A stretch of 19,427 nt of DNA from Flavobacteriaceae bacterium (GCA_030694835.1 JAUYUF010000115.1:1-19427), one strand, 5' to 3'; shown: positions 7,193-15,261, counted from the first letter of the stretch. The notes: generated by a model not told the origin, from the sequence alone. Numbers and translations are program-made.

Positions 7193-7546
7193 ATTAGTTA
7201 TATATAGAAAAGCCTATTCTTTATTAATACAATTATGAATTTATAATATTTACTTCAATTTTGCCAAGTTGCTAACTTTTTTGCTATAAAAAGGGAACTT
7301 GTATGAGTTAATTAAAGAACAATTATAAATTTGAAAATTAATTATCAAAAATAGGAAAATCAAGAAAGAGTTAGAGTAAATGGAGCCATTATTGAATAAA
7401 ATCTCGTTGAAGTTACTAATTGTTCTCCAGAGCATTAATTAATTGTTATTCTTATTATAGATATTTAAAATACAAAAAAATAAAGCACTTTTAAAGTTTC
7501 TAAAGAATATTTTTTCTAACTTTATAAGAACCAAATAAATACAACT
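7193..7546. other. Non-coding stretch upstream of the TPR lipoprotein operon
   Basis: Very AT-rich. No credible gene: a 61-codon minus-strand frame at 7250-7435 has no leader, domain or conserved look. The promoter of the operon starting at 7547 should lie here, but no clear TTG / TAnnTTTG pair was found; TAACTTTA at about 7517 is the nearest match. Bases just after the repeat resemble those after the degenerate copy near 9985. Confidence 0.5.
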
Positions 7547-8350
7547 ATGAAACTTCCTAAGTTAATTCGATTAACAGCATTCTTATTTGTTGTTATTCTT
7601 GCTTTTTTATTCATCTCCTGTTCAACAACACAATATTTAGCAAATGTAAATTACACGCCTAAGCTACCTGTAGAAAATAATGATATGGGTAAAGTAACAT
7701 CTAGCATGTCAGAACTAATTAAAAATAATCTCAAATACAATATTCTAATAACAGATCTTAAAAACAACATTTCATTTGCTTCAAAAGACATCTCCGTTTT
7801 AGATGAAAGGATAGAATTTAGACGTAAAACCCAACAGTTTATTTTAAACTTTCCAGATATACTTGATCGAGCAATTTCTGTAAAAGGATTTACGGTTACT
7901 ATTGATAAATATTTAAGTATCTCTTTAAACAGAGATATCAAGGACGCCCAAAGTTTTGCAGATGATTTGTATTATATACAACGACAACTTATTAAAAAAA
8001 GGTTTGCTTTAAATTTAGAAAAATTTGAACCTATAGCAGATCAATATGCTGCTTTAAAAGTTAAACCACCAGTTTCTGAAGATCAACGAAAATTAATTGT
8101 TCAAGCAAATTCGCTTAATCAACAAAAACAGTATGCAAAAGCTGTCGAATTTTATGTTAAAGCAATCCAGTTGGATCCAACCGCCTATCCTGCGGGATAT
8201 TATAATATTGCATTATTGGATGCACAATTAGGGTATTTTGAAAATGCCATTTTTGAAATGAAAAAATATTTAATGTTGATGCCAAATGCCCCTGATGCCC
8301 GTAGTGCACAAGATAAAATTTATGAGTGGGAGCTAATGGTTCCAAAATAA
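7547..8350 (+). CDS. TPR-repeat lipoprotein of unknown function
   Basis: 267 aa. The leader has lipobox FISC (Cys25), predicting an envelope-anchored protein. A helical middle region (about 50-170) is of no recognised family. Two TPR-type repeats follow (about 183-215 and 217-249; the first ends in the typical A-I-Q-L-D-P and is followed by A-x-Y-N-I-A-L), so the C-terminus probably binds another protein. It is the first gene of a pair: the next gene starts 19 bp after its stop on the same strand, so the two are probably co-transcribed. A natural guess is that it anchors or assists the secreted partner, but nothing in the sequence proves this. Confidence 0.85.
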   Translation: MKLPKLIRLTAFLFVVILAFLFISCSTTQYLANVNYTPKLPVENNDMGKVTSSMSELIKNNLKYNILITDLKNNISFASKDISVLDERIEFRRKTQQFILNFPDILDRAISVKGFTVTIDKYLSISLNRDIKDAQSFADDLYYIQRQLIKKRFALNLEKFEPIADQYAALKVKPPVSEDQRKLIVQANSLNQQKQYAKAVEFYVKAIQLDPTAYPAGYYNIALLDAQLGYFENAIFEMKKYLMLMPNAPDARSAQDKIYEWELMVPK

Positions 8351-8369
8351 TTAACATCATTATTACACT

Positions 8370-9857
8370 ATGTTTAAATTAAAAACAAGGTATATAATGA
8401 CAATTATGTTGTTTATAAACAACATAATTGTATCCCAAAGTATACCAACTGCTAACTGTGTATGTTCATATTGTAATGTTAAATGCGGATCTGGACATTC
8501 GACTAACTGTACTTATTATAGCGCTCCTAAAGCTGCTTCAAAAATTGGTGTAATTCCTGCCACAAACATAAACAATATGGTTGCAGGTATGGTATTTCAA
8601 AGCCTTTTAAATGCTGTTTTTAGTTCAAACACAAACACTTCTCAACAACAAGCAGAAGCTCAGCAGGCTGCTGCATTAGCAGCACAACAAGCAGCCGAAG
8701 AAAAAAAAGCACAGGAAAAAAAAGCACAGGAAGAATATGATAGAATGATGCAATTATATAAAACATTAGATGGTTCTCAAAATCTGTTAACGAAATCATT
8801 AGGTGATACCAATTTAGATTTTAAAACTTTGGATGGTGAAGCTGAGAATCTATCAACTGCTGCAAGAAATCAATTTGAGGGATTATCAACTAATACAGTA
8901 ACTGATTCAACTACAATAGGAGGTGGAACGCAATTTTTTGGAGATTCTATGCCTATAGTTGATTTACAATCTCTAGAAGATTTAAATAATAATCCCAATG
9001 TAGTTGATTTAAGAGAAACACAAAAATATGTTGAAGAAAATATAGAAAATGATAGTCTTCAAATAGTATCCATTCTAAGACAGTATGAGCCTGATGCCAA
9101 TGGAGAGCCAATTATTCAAAAACAAGATTGCAGAGATCTTGCAAAAAAACTAAAAGTTTATATCAATCAAAGAGAACAAACTAAGAAAATTTTAGATCTT
9201 TCTAATAATGAGTTAAATATTTGGGAAACAGCCAATCAGAATGCATTAATGAATCAAGTAAAAGATGGGCTCGAATATTTTGCTGGAAATTTGTTTGATA
9301 AGCTTTCCAAAAGAGGAAAAGCTGCAGACCGTTTACAAGGAATTCTTAATAAAAATTCTAATAAGATGGTAAAAGAGGGAATCAATATAGCTGATATACA
9401 GGCTAAAATTGATAATTTACGTTTGATATCTACCGCTGGAGAACTCACAGACCTTGCAAATAAAATGAATGATTGGACTACGTTTATGAAGGACGGATTT
9501 AGCAGTTTACTGCTAAATCTTAGCAGTTCAAATAATGAAATTAATGAAATTATAGAAAACCCTCAAATGCAACAGTATTTTCAGATGGATAAACCTGAAT
9601 TGAACACCTTACTTGACATCTCTAAAATAGTAGCAGACAACGAGATGATGGGAAAATGGGTTGCTAAAAAATTACCAATGATTGCATTAGTTGATATTTC
9701 AATAAAAACATTATATAACGGTACTGATTATTTTTTGAGTTTAAATCGGATTATGGAATCTAGAAAGATTTATGGTGGGGCGCTAGAAACGGCAAAATAT
9801 ATTCAAAAAAACATTGATGATTCATATAAATCCTTATCTGAGTGTCCAAATAATTAG
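8370..9857 (+). CDS. Secreted protein with Cys cluster and coiled coil, unknown function
   Basis: 495 aa, family not recognised. A signal peptide precedes position 24 (a second in-frame ATG at codon 10 would also give one). Directly after it lies a tight cluster of five Cys (30, 32, 35, 39, 47), with C-x-C and C-x-x-C spacings and a C-G-S-G-H-S turn. This could be a metal site or disulfides. A strongly Q/A/E/K-rich helix (about 92-132) predicts a coiled coil and contains a duplicated K-K-A-Q-E unit. The remainder is mostly helical with no known motif. A hydrophobic stretch near 440-460 is the only other possible membrane-facing region. It is the downstream partner of the TPR lipoprotein, with a 19-bp gap. 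A degenerate copy of the repeat-borne terminator follows the stop. Confidence 0.83.
   Translation: MFKLKTRYIMTIMLFINNIIVSQSIPTANCVCSYCNVKCGSGHSTNCTYYSAPKAASKIGVIPATNINNMVAGMVFQSLLNAVFSSNTNTSQQQAEAQQAAALAAQQAAEEKKAQEKKAQEEYDRMMQLYKTLDGSQNLLTKSLGDTNLDFKTLDGEAENLSTAARNQFEGLSTNTVTDSTTIGGGTQFFGDSMPIVDLQSLEDLNNNPNVVDLRETQKYVEENIENDSLQIVSILRQYEPDANGEPIIQKQDCRDLAKKLKVYINQREQTKKILDLSNNELNIWETANQNALMNQVKDGLEYFAGNLFDKLSKRGKAADRLQGILNKNSNKMVKEGINIADIQAKIDNLRLISTAGELTDLANKMNDWTTFMKDGFSSLLLNLSSSNNEINEIIENPQMQQYFQMDKPELNTLLDISKIVADNEMMGKWVAKKLPMIALVDISIKTLYNGTDYFLSLNRIMESRKIYGGALETAKYIQKNIDDSYKSLSECPNN
8701..8730 (+). repeat. Perfect 2 x 15-bp tandem repeat in the coiled-coil region
   Basis: AAAAAAAAGCACAGG occurs twice in a row, coding for the duplicated K-K-A-Q-E. 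Each unit holds a run of eight A, so this is a likely slippage point inside the gene. Confidence 0.9.
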
Positions 9858-10303
9858 ATTTAATGAAACCCACTAAAGCTCTTCCTTTAATCGTAAAAAT
9901 ACGGAATATTGGTTGCGCAAATGAATAATAGGTGGAGCAAAATGAAAGGTTTATAAGCAATGGGTTCTTTTTTTTTATCCTAAATCTAGCAAAACCATAT
10001 TCTTTATGAGTTTTTTTTAATCAATTACATATTTCTTATATTTAATAATTCTTATTAAATTATATCAAGTAATAATTTAAAGATATTTTTTTAATGTATA
10101 TATTTCAATGAAATAAGTTGACTAAATAAGATACAACTTGTCAAAAATAAACATGAAAGAACAAGAACAACACTATTGAGAAATTCCTAAAAAGATGGAT
10201 GTTATAGTTGGTAATTTTTCTTAAATGAGAAGTCATCTTAAATAGAAAAACCATTTTTTCTTTTCTCACAAGTTAATTATATATGATTTGTTAATCTGTG
10301 AAA
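9858..10303. other. Non-coding stretch with degenerate repeat
   Basis: Holds the degenerate third copy of the tRNA-associated repeat (about 9919-10004) and then AT-rich DNA. From 10153 a short frame (M-K-E-Q-E-Q-H-Y, stop) runs into further stop-broken codons. It could be the worn remains of a small gene, but it matches nothing recognised. AAGATG (10192) and CATCTT (10234) form a short inverted repeat. No T-tract terminator for the amidase gene ending at 10304 was evident. Confidence 0.45.
9919..10004 (+). repeat. Degenerate, tRNA-less third copy of the tRNA-Arg repeat
   Basis: AATGAATAATAGGTGGAGC at 9920-9938 followed by AAAATGAA parallels ACTGAATAAGGTGTGGAGC and AAAACGAA at copy 2. Next comes a decayed hairpin with eight or more T (to about 9976), then CTAGCAAAACCATATTCTTTAT, which parallels bases after the copy-2 terminator (about 7205-7224). 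The tRNA and its terminator are missing between these parts. The T-rich hairpin may still act as terminator for the 7547-9857 operon. Confidence 0.5.
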
Positions 10304-11950
10304 TTATTTATAATCATTAGGTAATTTTCTAGACTTTGTGGCTTGCTCAAAAGCATATCCAATTTTTAAAAGTTTAGCCTCTTCAAATGGTCTAGCAATA
10401 AATGTAAGCCCTATAGGCTGTCCCGTTTTTTCGTATCCCATAGGAATTGTTAAACATGGATAATTGGCAGCGGCAGCAATACCTGCATTTCGATTGTTGA
10501 TAGACAAAATTACATCTAATTGATATTTTGTTATTGGTGTTTCAAAATAGTTAACTCCTTCTTGATGTAATTTATTTTTTATTTGAATTAAGTCTTCTTC
10601 ACTAATATTTTCCTTTAACATAGCTTCGAAACGACCTTGTCCGTATGGAATCTTAACTAAAGAATCTCTTTTATTATATTCAATAATCTCTTTTATAGTT
10701 CTAGCTTTAATTTCCTTAGATGCGTATTTATTTAAATAAGTAGGTAAATCGACTTTCATGTCTGTATTTAGCAGAGAAGTAAATCCTTCAAATTTTATTT
10801 TTTCAGGTTCAAATTCAATAGCAACACCCCCTAAAGCAACTATTTTTTCTATGGTTAGTTTATAAATAGAATCGTTTAGGAAGCTCTTATTTACACCAAA
10901 TCGAATTCCTTTAAGGCTTCCTGTTTTTAAATCTTCAAAATATTTTATGTTTTTCGGATTATTTTTGGTTGCACTATCATTAGAATCTTCACCAGTCATA
11001 GCTGAAATTAGAATGGCGTTGTCAATTACATTTTTAGTCATTGGGCCTGGTGTGTCTAATGTGCTGGATAAAGGAACTATTCCACTTCTGCTTAATAAAC
11101 CAGTAGTTGGTTTAAGTCCAACGATTGAGTTTAAACTTGATGGAGAAAGAATAGACCCAGAGGTTTCGGTTCCAACTGCAACTGCAGTATAATTGGCAGC
11201 AATACTTGAACCGCTTCCAGAACTTGATCCTCCTGTATCAAATTGTTTACGGCCAAAAGGATTAAGAGTTTGACCACCTACAGCACTATAACCATTTGGA
11301 CAATCATTACATAGAAAATTAGCCCATTCGCTTAAATTAGTTTTTCCTAAGATTATTCCTCCTTTTTCTATTATTCTATCAGTTATAAAGGCATTTGAGG
11401 CTGTTTTATTTTTGATTAAAAGATGAGCGCCAGCAGTTGTTGATAATCCTTTCATATTGATATTATCCTTCAGTAAAACAGGGATTCCGTGCAGAGGATG
11501 ATCATTACTCGATTTATTTTTGTCTTTAATTCGAGCTTCATTTACTGCATTTGGATTAATTGATATGATATTATTCAAGGCTTTGTCAGGATTATTTTCA
11601 TATTTTACAATTCTGTACAAATACCACTGTGTTAGTTTTTCATAGGTAAGAACTTTTGATTTTATATGAGCTTGAATGGTTGGAATATCTTGTTCTAAAA
11701 TAAAAGGTTTTAGTTTTTCATAATCTGCCTCATAGAAATTATTTAATTGAGCTGAAATATTTTTCCAGAGTTCATTTTTATCTAAATTTTTAGATTGAAT
11801 AAGTTTAAATCTCATTCTTTGAGATTCATGAGTGGCATTTTTAATTAATTCTTCAGACTCATCATAACTAACCCATTTAGCGATTACTGTTTCTTGAGGA
11901 GTTTTGCATGCAATTAATAAAACAAATAAAAGTAGAAATCCTTTTTTCAT
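10304..11950 (-). CDS. Amidase-signature family lipoprotein
   Basis: 548 aa. The leader has lipobox LIAC (Cys15), so this amidase is predicted to act outside the cytoplasm. That already separates it from GatA of the tRNA amidotransferase. The catalytic Ser-cisSer-Lys set is complete: Lys161 in L-L-K-D-N, Ser242 in G-G-S-S-S-G-S, and nucleophile Ser266 in G-T-E-T-S-G-S. The spacings (81 and 24) are close to those of known family members. Its length agrees with peptide-amidase-type enzymes, with an N-terminal helical region of about 150 aa before the core. It should hydrolyse a C-terminal or small-molecule amide; the substrate is unknown. It starts 50 bp after the stop of the serine hydrolase on the same strand, so the two probably form an operon with this gene second. 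Confidence 0.9.
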   Translation of the reverse strand: MKKGFLLLFVLLIACKTPQETVIAKWVSYDESEELIKNATHESQRMRFKLIQSKNLDKNELWKNISAQLNNFYEADYEKLKPFILEQDIPTIQAHIKSKVLTYEKLTQWYLYRIVKYENNPDKALNNIISINPNAVNEARIKDKNKSSNDHPLHGIPVLLKDNINMKGLSTTAGAHLLIKNKTASNAFITDRIIEKGGIILGKTNLSEWANFLCNDCPNGYSAVGGQTLNPFGRKQFDTGGSSSGSGSSIAANYTAVAVGTETSGSILSPSSLNSIVGLKPTTGLLSRSGIVPLSSTLDTPGPMTKNVIDNAILISAMTGEDSNDSATKNNPKNIKYFEDLKTGSLKGIRFGVNKSFLNDSIYKLTIEKIVALGGVAIEFEPEKIKFEGFTSLLNTDMKVDLPTYLNKYASKEIKARTIKEIIEYNKRDSLVKIPYGQGRFEAMLKENISEEDLIQIKNKLHQEGVNYFETPITKYQLDVILSINNRNAGIAAAANYPCLTIPMGYEKTGQPIGLTFIARPFEEAKLLKIGYAFEQATKSRKLPNDYK

Positions 11951-12000
11951 AAGATGTATTTTATATTAGTTTAATAAATGTCATTATTATCTGACAGGTG

Positions 12001-13155
12001 TTATTTTTTTTCTATTGATTTAATAGTAGCTCTAATTAAATCATCAATTTTATTAGTATCAATCCATCGCGTTACAATTACTAAATCATGTTCATTGTCA
12101 ATAATAATATAATTACCTCCAAATCCTACGGCGTAATAAACATTTGAAGGAACTCCGCTTAAGTTATTTTCAATATTTGTCCACCATAAATAACCGTATG
12201 ATTTATTTGCTGATGAACCTTGAGAAACTGATTTTACCCATTTTTCAGAGATAAGCTGTTTGTTTTCCCATTTCCCATTTCTCTGAAATAATAATCCAAA
12301 TCGAGCCATATCTAAAGTGTTAATAAATAAACCGCCACCAAAATGTCCTCCACCGCTAACAGATTGCATCATAATTCCATCAATATTAACAAAAGAATTA
12401 TCATAGCCGTACCATCTCCAAGTAGTTGAAGCACCAATAGGATCCATAATATTTTCTTTAAGTATTACTGGTAATGGCTGTCTCCATACTTGTAATAAGG
12501 AATGTGCCAATAAATTTACCCTAACATCATTGTATTTATAATGTGTTCCAGGTTCGTAAAGAATTCTGTTTTTCCATGCATCAATATTGCCTTCTTTTGG
12601 TGGTCGATCTGCCCAATCATCAATTCCAAATAAATTACCAGACCAATCTGATGTTTGAGTTAATAAATGTTCCCATTTAATTTTAGAGTTGTGCGGTGTT
12701 TCATAAGTTTCATCCCATACATATTGATTGACATAATCATTCATATTTTTGATTAATCCTTTATCTATAGCTAAACCTGCAATGGTTGAAAGATAGCTTT
12801 TGGCAACACTAAAAGTCATGTCAACTCTATTAACATCACCCCATTGAGCAACTATATACCCATTTTTAATAATCACTCCTGCAGGACCACCTCTTTGTTT
12901 TGTGGGTCCTAAAATTTCATAGTTGGGTTCATCTTTATAAGCGCTGTAGTTAGCAATTTTTAAATCACGACTCATTTTATTTTCATTATTTACTGCAATA
13001 TATACAGCACTATCGAGCATTGTTTTATTCATTTTTAATTCTTCTGGGGTTTTAACTTGCCAAACAGCATTAGGGTAATAAACTTTTTGACTATGAACTA
13101 TTCCAGTACTAATTAAAAGAAAAATGAATAGTAATAATTTGATAGTATTTTTCAT
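12001..13155 (-). CDS. Exported serine hydrolase, beta-lactamase (class C/EstB) fold
   Basis: 384 aa from the ATG at 13155, chosen because it begins directly with a Sec signal peptide (K-N-T-I-K then a hydrophobic run to about residue 22); an in-frame ATG at 13191 would add 12 residues with no function. The active-site motif S-V-A-K (Ser116-Lys119) is preceded by T-F, as in this family. A Tyr near 208 (Y-N-D) fits the Y-x-N position with Asp for Asn. A G-G-G-H-F-G-G-G-L-F segment lies in the C-terminal half, where the third motif is expected. Members are esterases, D-amino-acid peptidases or amide hydrolases more often than true beta-lactamases. It is probably first in an operon with the amidase and is divergent from the HAD gene over 122 bp. 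Confidence 0.88.
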   Translation of the reverse strand: MKNTIKLLLFIFLLISTGIVHSQKVYYPNAVWQVKTPEELKMNKTMLDSAVYIAVNNENKMSRDLKIANYSAYKDEPNYEILGPTKQRGGPAGVIIKNGYIVAQWGDVNRVDMTFSVAKSYLSTIAGLAIDKGLIKNMNDYVNQYVWDETYETPHNSKIKWEHLLTQTSDWSGNLFGIDDWADRPPKEGNIDAWKNRILYEPGTHYKYNDVRVNLLAHSLLQVWRQPLPVILKENIMDPIGASTTWRWYGYDNSFVNIDGIMMQSVSGGGHFGGGLFINTLDMARFGLLFQRNGKWENKQLISEKWVKSVSQGSSANKSYGYLWWTNIENNLSGVPSNVYYAVGFGGNYIIIDNEHDLVIVTRWIDTNKIDDLIRATIKSIEKK

Positions 13156-13277
13156 ATAGTTGAACGGTGATTTAATATTAAATAAACACAAAAAATTTCA
13201 AGTTTGATATTTGGTTAAAAGTATTAATAAAATTTTAGATATACTGTTAGTTAAATTTTATTCTGTATTTTTCATAC

Positions 13278-13880
13278 ATGAAAATAAAGAATATAATATT
13301 TGATTTTGGCGGAGTTATAGTTGATTGGAATCCTCGTTATATGTACGAAAAAGTATTTGATGATAAATATGAAATGGAAGATTTTCTTACCAATATTTGT
13401 ACAGAAGAGTGGAATTTACAACAAGATAAAGATCGTTCTTTAGTTGAAGGAACTGAAATTTTAATTAAAAAATTTCCAGAATATGCTGAGTTAATTGGAT
13501 TATTTTATGATAGATGGGAAGAAATGTTAAAAGGTTCAATTGATCAAAACGTTAAACTTATTTATCTTTTAAAAAAGAAATATAAGTTATTTGGATTAAC
13601 AAATTGGTCTGCAGAGACTTTTCCAATTGCATTAAAACGATTTTCATTCTTTCAAGAATTTGATGGAATTGTTGTTTCTGGTATAGAAAAAATGATTAAA
13701 CCTGATTCTGAAATTTTTTATTTATTGCTCCATCGCTATCAGTTGAAAGCTCATGAATCTGTTTTTATTGATGATAATATTAAAAATATAATCGCGGCAA
13801 AGGAAATAGGATTTCATGTTATCCATATCAATGAAACCATCAATTTAGAAGAGGAATTAAATAAAATGAAGATTATCTAG
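13278..13880 (+). CDS. HAD-superfamily hydrolase (subfamily IA, YihX-like)
   Basis: 200 aa cytoplasmic phosphatase-type protein. All four HAD motifs are present. Motif I has Asp9 in F-D-F-G-G-V, with Gly where the general acid Asp usually sits, as in the DxGxV variant of subfamily IA. Motif II is L-T-N-W-S near 107-111, motif III is Lys141 in I-K-P-D-S, and motif IV is I-D-D near 164-166. The helical cap lies at about 15-90. The YihX-type sugar phosphatases share this motif I form, so a small phosphate ester is the likely substrate, but specificity cannot be read from sequence. It stands alone on the plus strand, divergent from the serine hydrolase and convergent with arsM. Confidence 0.88.
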   Translation: MKIKNIIFDFGGVIVDWNPRYMYEKVFDDKYEMEDFLTNICTEEWNLQQDKDRSLVEGTEILIKKFPEYAELIGLFYDRWEEMLKGSIDQNVKLIYLLKKKYKLFGLTNWSAETFPIALKRFSFFQEFDGIVVSGIEKMIKPDSEIFYLLLHRYQLKAHESVFIDDNIKNIIAAKEIGFHVIHINETINLEEELNKMKII

Positions 13881-13978
13881 GATCACTTTTTTAATAAATG
13901 GTATTTAAGTGTGAAATTATATTGTTTAAATTTCTAAATAAATTTTACTAATTTTTTTCCATTTAGAAGTAAATAAAT

Positions 13979-14815
13979 TTAACAACAACCATTTCCAGGT
14001 GAGCAATTTGATGGTTTTTGAGCAAAAACAGTTAGGCTAAATATTCCAATATTGGAAGTTTTAAATTTCATCAATAATTCTTCATTTAAATAATTTTTTA
14101 AAATATCATCAGGTAATAAAATAGATTTTTGTTTTTGAATTTTTATATCTATAAAACCAGTTTTTCGAATCAATTCTAAGTAAGTATCTTTTTGTATTGC
14201 TCCAGCTACACAACCAGCATACATTTCAGCTTCTTGGGTTAGTTCTAGTGGTAAATCTCCTATTAAAACTACATCAGAAACACTAAAATGCCCACCAGGT
14301 TTAAGTACCCGAAACATTTCTTCAAATACAGCTTTTTTGTTAGGAACTAAGTTTAGAACACAATTACTAATAACAACATCTACTACATTTGCTGTGATAG
14401 GTAATTTTTCAATATCACCCATCCTAAATTCAACATTATTAAATCCTCTTTTTTCAGCATTTATCCGAGCTTTTTCAATCATAATAGGAGTAAAGTCTAC
14501 TCCAATTACTTTACCTTTATCACCAGTATAAGCTCTCGCAACAAAACAGTCATTTCCAGCTCCACTTCCTAAATCCACAACAGTATTACCTTCTTTAATG
14601 ATTGCATATTCTGTAGGAAGTCCACAACCTAAGCCTAAATCTGCATCTGGATTGTAACCCTCAAGTGTTTCATAGCTATCACTCATAATATTATAAACTT
14701 CAGTTGAGCATTCTCCAGCACCACAACATGATGATTTGTTGGTTGTAGCATCTTGTAAGGCAATTTCACTGTACTTTTGTTTTACTATTTCTTTTAATTG
14801 TTGGTCTGTTTTCAT
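13979..14815 (-). CDS. arsM: Arsenite S-adenosylmethionine methyltransferase
   Basis: 278 aa. It transfers methyl groups from SAM to As(III), giving methylated and volatile arsenicals. The SAM-binding motif V-V-D-L-G-S-G-A-G-N-D lies at 79-89. The three arsenic-binding cysteines of the family fit Cys64 (G-L-G-C-G-L-P), Cys152 (S-N-C-V-L-N-L) and Cys202 (Y-A-G-C-V-A-G-A). The 50-residue gap between the last two agrees with characterised ArsM. Extra Cys pairs occur at 30-31 (S-S-C-C) and at the very C-terminus (277-278), the latter a common arsenic-binding tail in bacterial ArsM. The gene is second in an arsR-arsM unit and has its own copy of the operator 15 bp before its start, so it is probably induced by arsenite. 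No arsenite pump or arsenate reductase lies in the window. Confidence 0.95.
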   Translation of the reverse strand: MKTDQQLKEIVKQKYSEIALQDATTNKSSCCGAGECSTEVYNIMSDSYETLEGYNPDADLGLGCGLPTEYAIIKEGNTVVDLGSGAGNDCFVARAYTGDKGKVIGVDFTPIMIEKARINAEKRGFNNVEFRMGDIEKLPITANVVDVVISNCVLNLVPNKKAVFEEMFRVLKPGGHFSVSDVVLIGDLPLELTQEAEMYAGCVAGAIQKDTYLELIRKTGFIDIKIQKQKSILLPDDILKNYLNEELLMKFKTSNIGIFSLTVFAQKPSNCSPGNGCC

Positions 14816-14830
14816 GTTTAATAATATTAT

Positions 14831-14846
14831 ATCGTATTATTACGAT
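14831..14846 (-). promoter_or_regulatory. ArsR operator before arsM
   Basis: Plus strand ATCGTATTATTACGAT: arms ATCGTA / TACGAT around 4 nt. It has the same arms and total length as the site before arsR. Read on the minus strand, the centre is TAATAATA, which could be a -10 element. The site is in the arsR-arsM gap, 15 bp from the arsM ATG. Confidence 0.75.
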
Positions 14847-14863
14847 GATTAAATTTAAATTTT

Positions 14864-15145
14864 TTAATAGTGTTTAATGCTTTGAGTATTATTTAAAAAT
14901 CCCTGAATAGTAGTAATTGCGATTTGCCATTGAATATCATCAATACAATAGCAAACTTTTACACCTTCAATTTCTCCTTTTATTAATCCGGCGTTTTTTA
15001 ATTCTTTTAAATGTTGAGAAACAGTAGATTGTGATAGTGGAAGAACGTCAACAATATCACCACAAAAGCATATGTTAGAACTAGCAAGATGTTTCATTAT
15101 TAAAATTCTAGCAGGATGTGCTAAAGCCTTTAAATATTTTGCCAA
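14864..15145 (-). CDS. arsR: ArsR-family arsenic-responsive repressor (start uncertain)
   Basis: At least 93 aa. A winged helix-turn-helix repressor: H-P-A-R-I near residue 10 and the recognition helix L-S-Q-S-T-V-S-Q-H-L at 37-46. Two Cys pairs (26/28 in I-C-F-C-G, 65/67 in V-C-Y-C) can bind As(III) and release DNA. The TTG start used here is a minimum. The frame stays open upstream and codes K-V-F-L-K-E-D-Q-K-L, which looks like the normal N-terminal helix of the family. The true start may therefore be one of the ATT codons at 15184 or 15181. Alternatively, an ATG at 15203 in another frame may have been lost to a one-base change. Followed by arsM after a 48-bp gap holding a second operator. 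Confidence 0.88.
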   Translation of the reverse strand: MAKYLKALAHPARILIMKHLASSNICFCGDIVDVLPLSQSTVSQHLKELKNAGLIKGEIEGVKVCYCIDDIQWQIAITTIQGFLNNTQSIKHY

Positions 15146-15201
15146 TTTCTGGTCTTCTTTTAAAAATACTTTAGTTTTAATAATCTGTGATTTTTAAATT
15201 C

Positions 15202-15217
15202 ATCGTAAAATTACGAT
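15202..15217 (-). promoter_or_regulatory. ArsR operator before arsR
   Basis: Plus strand ATCGTAAAATTACGAT: a perfect inverted repeat (ATCGTAA / TTACGAT around 2 nt). It covers the predicted -10 of the arsR promoter, so repressor binding would block it directly. Matches the site at 14831-14846. Confidence 0.8.
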
Positions 15218-15236
15218 TAAAGATGTAGTTTGACAA
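15207..15236 (-). promoter_or_regulatory. Predicted arsR promoter
   Basis: Minus strand TTGTCA (15236-15231), 17 nt, then TAATTTT (15213-15207), close to the Bacteroidota TTG / TAnnTTTG pattern. The -10 part lies inside the operator. Confidence 0.5.
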
Positions 15237-15261
15237 TATTTTTTTGAATATTTTATAATTG
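15230..15261 (+). promoter_or_regulatory. Predicted promoter of the acylase gene
   Basis: TTGACA (15230-15235), 18 nt, TATAATTG (15254-15261). It has the TTG of the Bacteroidota -33 element and differs from TAnnTTTG at one base. Its -35 shares five bases with the arsR -35 on the other strand. The leader to the ATG at 15330 would be about 60 nt. Confidence 0.5.

Noticed and set aside
7250..7435. 61-codon open frame on the minus strand
   Set aside because: Low-complexity AT-rich translation with no leader, motif or promoter; it lies in a gap and looks like chance.
7651..7941. Open frame on the minus strand inside the TPR lipoprotein gene
   Set aside because: Fully covered by a well-supported plus-strand gene; no signal of its own.
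9890..9905. ATCGTA-AAAA-TACGGA resembling the ArsR operator
   Set aside because: Second arm mismatches at two of six bases and no gene starts nearby on either strand.
10153..10260. Possible pseudogene (M-K-E-Q-E-Q-H-Y then stops)
   Set aside because: Too short and too broken to match a family; noted only in the non-coding entry.
10947..11192. 81-codon plus-strand frame opposite the amidase
   Set aside because: Mirror of the conserved amidase core, which explains the open frame.
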